From: Paenibacillus daejeonensis DSM 15491
GTDB lineage: Bacteria > Bacillota > Bacilli > Paenibacillales > Paenibacillaceae
Assembly (NCBI RefSeq): GCF_000378385.1
Contig: NZ_KB899662.1
Span: forward strand, 311,728 to 375,727
Length of the DNA: 64,000 nucleotides
Direction: 5' to 3'
This document shows positions 61,202 to 64,000 of the stretch, one piece after another; position 1 is the stretch's first letter, and every line of letters begins with the position of its first letter. The notes under the pieces are model-generated. The model made no database searches. It was given only the letters and a program-made list of their open reading frames with translations, and was not told the DNA's origin. A program made the position numbers and the translations under genes.

Positions 61202-62686
61202 TCAGCCCAGAATTTCGTCGCGAATCAAGTGCGCCATGTTCTTGGAGAGCTGCGCGTAGTGATCCGTGATGTACAACACATCTTCGCAAGTCGAAGCGGT
61301 ATGATTGAGCAGTCGCTGACTGATCCACTGAATGGGTACATACAGCTCTCCGTCCAAGTAGACAGCCTCGCACAGCATGGCATGCACCGTATTATCGACG
61401 ACGCAGCCGATGCTGCCGCGTGCGAACTGCAGTGTGCGGCCGTCCTGAAGCGTCAGCTCCGCCGATTGTCCATCATCGCCAGTCTTGATACCTGAATCGT
61501 CACCATATACTTCGGCGATAAACGATACCGGGACACACAGGTATTCGCCCCGGACGATGGAGTCGCCGTTCAAGCCGTGATACTTCAGCTTCTGCCGCTT
61601 GATTGCCGGTCCGCTCATCTTCACGAGTCGGTTGTTCACATAAGACTGATCGCTTCCAGCCATCAGCACGATATTGAAGTCGTCGCCCTTGCGCGGTGAG
61701 ATGCTCGACTCATGGACGATTCGGCCGTCCTCTGTCCTTCTGGAGCCGGAGAACAGGTAATCCCAGACGAGCTGCGCATCGTCGAACGTCTGTCCGTGAT
61801 CGCGGTTCTTCACGTCCCGGAACACCATGTCGGCTTGTTCGCCCTTGTAGAAGGCGAAGTTGTCTTCACCGATGATCTTCAACTCCGGCAGGTCGCGGCA
61901 GCCGTTAATCCGGTACCAATATTCCCGGTTGCGGCGCACCACATATTCCGTATCGCCTTCGAAGTGCGGCGGAGTAATATCATGCTCCAGACGGGTCTGC
62001 CATACCGCTAGCGGGCCGCCGCGATTAATGACCTCATCCTTGCTATCGAACAGCAGCCCCGGGCTCGAAGGACCGCCGGAGCCCGCTTTGCCCGCGAACA
62101 GGTGGCCGTAATGGCGGACAATCTGGCTGGTCATCATGTTGCCCATTGACATGCCCTGCATGTAAATGCGACCTTCGTCAATGGCGTACTTCTGCTTCAT
62201 GCGCTCGATCAGCGCGAGGATCACGTTCATATCATGATTATCCTCCGGCTTCTCCGGAGGCATATTGATGTAAATGCCGTCCTCTCTTGGCGATGCAGCG
62301 GCTTCGAGCTTCTCTGCCTCGCAATCGACAATCCAGAATCGCCGCAAGCCGGCGCTTGGGAAGAGAACGATGAAGCCTTCGCGATCGGCTACGAGTGTCC
62401 AGGAGGTGTAGATGGCCTGCCCCCAGCCGGTCATGAGCCCGCCGTGCATGCCGACGACGAGCGGCACCTTGCGGCTGCCGTCATAGGAAGCTGGTACATA
62501 TTCGTACCAGGTATCTTCCTGGTCGCCGGCCACCTTATCCTTGTATTCCTGCAGCCGTTCGGGGTATACCCGAGAATTGTTACCGTTTTCATTTACGACT
62601 AATTGGGAGTGCTTGATCGCCTCAGGCAAGTAATCCCGGTTGTCGTCATCCGGCTCGCCTGGCAGAATCACAATCTTTCCGCTCAT
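61202..62686 (-). CDS. Alpha/beta-hydrolase esterase with C-terminal stalk-like domain (paralogue 2)
   Basis: The protein has 494 residues from ATG 62686, with GAGAGGA upstream. This start aligns with paralogue 1 at 50901-52352. A TTG at 62725 overlapping the previous stop (TTGA) is an alternative. HGGLMTGWG, the nucleophile in GMSMGNMM, His in NRDHGQTFDDAQLVW and the C-terminal stalk-like part (VPVSFIAEVYG, LYVPIQWI) repeat the same architecture. No signal peptide. Two such proteins in one locus suggest two related ester substrates or a division of labour. Confidence 0.85.
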   Translation of the reverse strand: MSGKIVILPGEPDDDNRDYLPEAIKHSQLVVNENGNNSRVYPERLQEYKDKVAGDQEDTWYEYVPASYDGSRKVPLVVGMHGGLMTGWGQAIYTSWTLVADREGFIVLFPSAGLRRFWIVDCEAEKLEAAASPREDGIYINMPPEKPEDNHDMNVILALIERMKQKYAIDEGRIYMQGMSMGNMMTSQIVRHYGHLFAGKAGSGGPSSPGLLFDSKDEVINRGGPLAVWQTRLEHDITPPHFEGDTEYVVRRNREYWYRINGCRDLPELKIIGEDNFAFYKGEQADMVFRDVKNRDHGQTFDDAQLVWDYLFSGSRRTEDGRIVHESSISPRKGDDFNIVLMAGSDQSYVNNRLVKMSGPAIKRQKLKYHGLNGDSIVRGEYLCVPVSFIAEVYGDDSGIKTGDDGQSAELTLQDGRTLQFARGSIGCVVDNTVHAMLCEAVYLDGELYVPIQWISQRLLNHTASTCEDVLYITDHYAQLSKNMAHLIRDEILG

Positions 62687-62721
62687 CGGTTTATCTGTCC
62701 TCTCGTTCATGGGATGGGTGA

Positions 62722-63555
62722 TCAATACGGGCTGGCGCCAACATCCTCTAATCCGAAAAATTCAAGCGCGTGCTGGATAGCCAAGTCCCAGAAGCGCCAC
62801 TCATGACCATAACCCTCCAAGCTCCAATACGATGCATCCATCCCCGTCTTATCGAAGTGCGCCTTGAAGAGCTTCAGGTTCTCCCAGATCATCGTGTCGT
62901 CCTCTCCGCAAGCGAACAGCAGACGCGGCAGTTGTCCAGTACCTGCCAGCTTGTCGAGCCGATCCCAGACATTCTCTTCGGATTGGATAAACGTCTCCAG
63001 ACCTCCCGCATTCTCGACCATGCTGAGCAACCGGCGGGCGAACATGTCGTCCTTGTACAACTCCTCCTCCGTTAGTGAGCTGAAATCAACCGGAGCTGCT
63101 GAGAGGACTGCCGCCGCTGCGAACTTCTCCGGATAGTTAGCTGCGAACTTAATCGTGCCCCGCCCGCCCATCGACAGCCCGGCGATGAAATTATCCTCAC
63201 GTTTGCTCGATGCTGGCAGCCAGTTGTACACCATCGGCATCAGCTCTTCCGTGAAGTAGTCGTACATGCCGTAACCCATCATCGCCTTGTCCCAGTTGGA
63301 ATAATTGCTATTAAGCGCGGATGGCATGACGACAATCAGATCCTTCTCGCAGGCATACAACTCAATATTCGTGCGCCGGATCCAATCGGTATGGTCGCCG
63401 AAGGTGCCATGCAGCAGCCACAGCACTTTATATTTTTTAGCGCTTTCATAGAAATCCCTCGCGGATACCTCCCTTGGCTTGTTCGGCAGAATGACCGTAA
63501 TTTCATGATTCGATTTCAAATACTGGCTTTCAAAATTCATCTGTAGTACCGCCAT
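62722..63555 (-). CDS. Esterase, PF00756-like (paralogue c), first gene of the locus
   Basis: The protein has 277 residues; the ATG is 4 bases after GGGGGAG. HGTFGDHTDW, the nucleophile Ser in GLSMGGRGT and the late GYGHEWRFWD give a complete triad. No signal peptide. It is transcribed from the promoter at 63637-63666, between two palindromic operators, so it heads the esterase/sucrose phosphorylase/ABC importer operon. Confidence 0.9.
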   Translation of the reverse strand: MAVLQMNFESQYLKSNHEITVILPNKPREVSARDFYESAKKYKVLWLLHGTFGDHTDWIRRTNIELYACEKDLIVVMPSALNSNYSNWDKAMMGYGMYDYFTEELMPMVYNWLPASSKREDNFIAGLSMGGRGTIKFAANYPEKFAAAAVLSAAPVDFSSLTEEELYKDDMFARRLLSMVENAGGLETFIQSEENVWDRLDKLAGTGQLPRLLFACGEDDTMIWENLKLFKAHFDKTGMDASYWSLEGYGHEWRFWDLAIQHALEFFGLEDVGASPY

Positions 63556-63594
63556 ATTACTCCCCCTAAATGAAGTAAATTCCTACCTAGTTTT

Positions 63595-63610
63595 TTGCTA
63601 AATTTAGCAA
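63595..63610. promoter_or_regulatory. Operator palindrome O1
   Basis: TTGCTAAATTTAGCAA is a perfect 16-bp palindrome ~27 bp downstream of the -10 element of the esterase operon promoter, between the promoter and the gene. It suits repression by a LacI-type protein. Confidence 0.7.
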
Positions 63611-63636
63611 CTATAAATCCGCTAAATGACAAGTTC

Positions 63637-63666
63637 AGTATAGTCCAGACAACGCCAAACTGTAAA
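63637..63666 (-). promoter_or_regulatory. Sigma-A promoter of the esterase operon
   Basis: On the minus strand, TTTACA (63661-63666) and TATACT (63637-63642) are 18 bases apart. It precedes the esterase gene starting at 63555 and lies between two copies of a palindrome. Confidence 0.7.
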
Positions 63667-63698
63667 TGTTTTTTGCTGGAATGAAGCGCTTTATTTTA

Positions 63699-63710
63699 GC
63701 TAAATTTAGC
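63699..63710. promoter_or_regulatory. Operator palindrome O2
   Basis: GCTAAATTTAGC repeats the core of O1 exactly, about 35 bp upstream of the -35 element. O1 and O2 are 102 bp apart centre to centre, which would permit looping between two repressor dimers. Confidence 0.65.
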
Positions 63711-63877
63711 AAGTATTTCGGGTCATTTCCGCAGTTTTACTCCGGCCCCAACACCTGCCAAATGGCCGGCTCGTTCCGGTCCTTTAGCAAGTACAAAATT
63801 CATCCGGCGGATGATTCTAAGAGACTCGTCCCTTGGTCTGACGACCGCCTGATTCGATACAGCGGCAGACTAACGAG

Positions 63878-64000
63878 GTTGCCAGACAATTAGAGGAACA
63901 AAGGTGCGTTACAGCGGGCGCTTGGCGGAGCTACGGACAAATAGAGGAACAAAGGTGCGTTACAGTTGCTGACCAGCAGGTTGCCGAGCAAATAGAGGAA
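63878..64000. repeat. 51-bp tandem array, same family as 40355-40735, running off the edge
   Basis: TAGAGGAACAAAGGTGCGTT recurs with TTACAG at 63909 and 63960, again a 51-bp period. The segment between the conserved cores is more diverged than in the 40.4 kb array. It continues past the window. Confidence 0.85.

Larger units (their letters stand above)
63556..64000. other. Non-coding regulatory and repeat region at the right edge
   Basis: It contains the promoter and palindromes of the esterase operon (63595-63710) and the start of a 51-bp array (63878-64000). A 75-codon plus-strand frame (63666-63893) has no ribosome-binding site or family similarity and is not called. Confidence 0.7.

Noticed and set aside
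1..64000. tRNA, rRNA or riboswitch genes
   Set aside because: I looked for cloverleaf-like and known leader patterns in the intergenic gaps and saw none; almost all gaps are under 200 bp or filled by repeats.

Overview
The window looks like a chromosomal segment of a high-GC, endospore-forming Firmicute, most likely Paenibacillus or a close relative. The reasons are a small acid-soluble spore protein of the SspI type, strong AGGAGG ribosome-binding sites, LplB/LplC-type sugar permeases with an LplA-like lipoprotein, stalk (copper amine oxidase N-like) domains, and abundant short intergenic repeats. Nearly every gene is on the minus strand, so transcription runs from high to low coordinates.

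Region 1 (1-39499) is a hybrid nonribosomal peptide/polyketide cluster that continues past the left edge. In transcription order it holds: an initiation synthetase Cs-A-T-E whose A-domain code reads as Asn (34850-39499); a serine peptidase fused to an ABC exporter, of the ClbP/ZmaM prodrug-activating type (31693-34857); SbnA- and SbnB-like enzymes that make L-2,3-diaminopropionate (30638-31651 and 29513-30481); a type II thioesterase (28765-29499); a C-A-T synthetase with a diamino-acid-like code (25427-28768); a NodU/CmcH-type carbamoyltransferase (23721-25406); a KS-containing hybrid megaenzyme with several vestigial domains (16223-23527); a half-C-A-T-E protein (11554-15651); and a giant multimodular NRPS cut by the window edge (1-11525). 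The layout suggests a peptide-polyketide antibiotic built as an inactive N-acyl-D-Asn precursor, decorated with Dap and a carbamoyl group, and released by the membrane peptidase at export. No cluster regulator, dedicated trans-acting acyltransferase or resistance gene other than the exporter is visible.

Region 2 (39500-40827) is non-coding: a dispersed repeat next to the first NRPS gene, AT-rich DNA and a 51-bp tandem array. Region 3 (40787-44722) holds housekeeping genes: a metallo-beta-lactamase-fold hydrolase, a TrmH/SpoU methyltransferase, a KtrA/KtrC-like K+ channel regulator, sspI, and an orphan PhnM-like amidohydrolase.

Region 4 (44776-63720) is a catabolic locus. It contains two LacI-type regulators, two Gfo/Idh/MocA oxidoreductases, a ThuA-like protein, an MFS transporter, an ABC sugar importer without its ATPase, a sucrose phosphorylase, and seven esterase or acyl-hydrolase family proteins that all lack signal peptides. 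One of these has lost its catalytic serine. Together they suggest uptake of an acylated sugar, intracellular deacylation, and phosphorolysis of the sucrose-like core. A promoter with two copies of a GCTAAATTTAGC palindrome precedes the locus. The window ends in another 51-bp array from the same family as the one at 40.4 kb.
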